Translations under genes and position numbers: made by a program
The notes under the pieces: model-generated
What the model was told of the DNA's origin: nothing
Databases searched by the model: none
What the model saw: only the letters and a program-made list of their open reading frames with translations
Assembly (NCBI RefSeq): GCF_009827325.1
Contig: NZ_WTYC01000009.1
Span: forward strand, 41,505 to 105,504
Direction of reading: 5' to 3'
From: Qipengyuania vulgaris
GTDB lineage: Bacteria; Pseudomonadota; Alphaproteobacteria; Sphingomonadales; Sphingomonadaceae
DNA: 64,000 bases
Shown: positions 63,976-64,000 of the stretch, piece after piece
Numbering within the stretch: the first letter of the stretch is position 1
Layout: the number at the start of each line of letters is the position of its first letter

Positions 63976-64000
63976 CGAGGAATAGTTAGCAGCCTGCGAA

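Larger units (their letters stand above)
61728..64000. mobile_element. left end of a tRNA-Ser-integrated element (partial)
   Basis: A tyrosine integrase follows a tRNA-Ser gene directly and is joined by an AlpA-like regulator, the arrangement seen at the ends of genomic islands. The far attachment site lies beyond the window. No second copy of the tRNA 3' end was found in the visible 2.2 kb. Confidence 0.6.

Overview
This 64 kb window is a chromosomal stretch from an alphaproteobacterium, most likely Sphingomonadales, family Erythrobacteraceae. That placement is inference from GC-rich DNA, a ybgC-tolQRAB-pal block, an alpha-type SspB, a run of his genes, paired acyl-CoA dehydrogenases and many small Erythrobacter/Sphingomonas-type DUF proteins. 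Most of it is core or near-core genome. The right end, next to a tRNA-Ser gene, looks like the start of an integrated element.

Layout, left to right. (1) 1-1082: two tandem secreted proteins on the minus strand (one cut by the window edge, one with DUF11-like repeats), then a long non-coding gap and a TetR regulator. (2) 2504-5606: a TPP riboswitch with a visible ribosome-binding-site sequestering hairpin, followed by a small membrane protein, thiC, DUF4287 and DUF4304 genes. (3) 5.5-20.9 kb: a mosaic of small housekeeping and stress genes: CDF transporter, several lipoproteins, dodecin, YaiI/DUF188, HPF-like factor, fasciclin-domain lipoprotein, S41 peptidase, PEBP-like protein, SWIB protein, DUF427 and DoxX, M19 dipeptidase, a K+-channel-like protein, DUF1810/3008/2945. 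(4) 21-31 kb: dapD, then a divergent acyl-CoA catabolic locus. Its minus-strand arm is SDR, MFS, acyl-CoA dehydrogenase, Zn-alcohol dehydrogenase and phosphotransferase. Its plus-strand arm is two acyl-CoA dehydrogenases and an SDR. The arms share an intergenic region with two copies of an 18-bp operator-like repeat. (5) 31-36 kb: PilZ protein, OafA-type O-acyltransferase, gmk, an unknown protein, sspB. (6) 35.9-39.3 kb: hisB-hisH-hisA-hisF-hisE and a HIT protein. (7) 39.4-43.8 kb: the Tol-Pal envelope operon, closed by a strong bidirectional terminator. (8) 44-50 kb: J-domain protein, second PilZ protein, ATP-grasp protein, a trans-sulfuration-type PLP enzyme with a structured leader, SLC13 permease, DUF547 protein. 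(9) 50-60 kb: infC (probably started at an AUA codon), pdeM, hemF, a trkH gene carrying a one-base frameshift plus trkA-like gene, GH16 glucanase, M1 aminopeptidase, RelA/SpoT, VOC protein. (10) 60-64 kb: periplasmic cyclophilin, tRNA-Ser(GGA), tyrosine integrase and an AlpA-like protein.

Genes work together in several clear units: thiamin synthesis under TPP control, histidine synthesis, Tol-Pal envelope maintenance, K+ uptake (trkH/trkA) and acyl-CoA oxidation. The least explained signals are the leader RNA in front of the PLP sulfur enzyme (47308-47462), the membrane protein placed first in the thiC transcript, the two-gene acyl-CoA dehydrogenase pair with split motifs, the terminator-like element upstream of the cyclophilin gene, and the tRNA-Ser/integrase boundary. 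No CRISPR array, IS transposase or rRNA was seen. No product was verified by database search; family names come from recognition of motifs and overall sequence.
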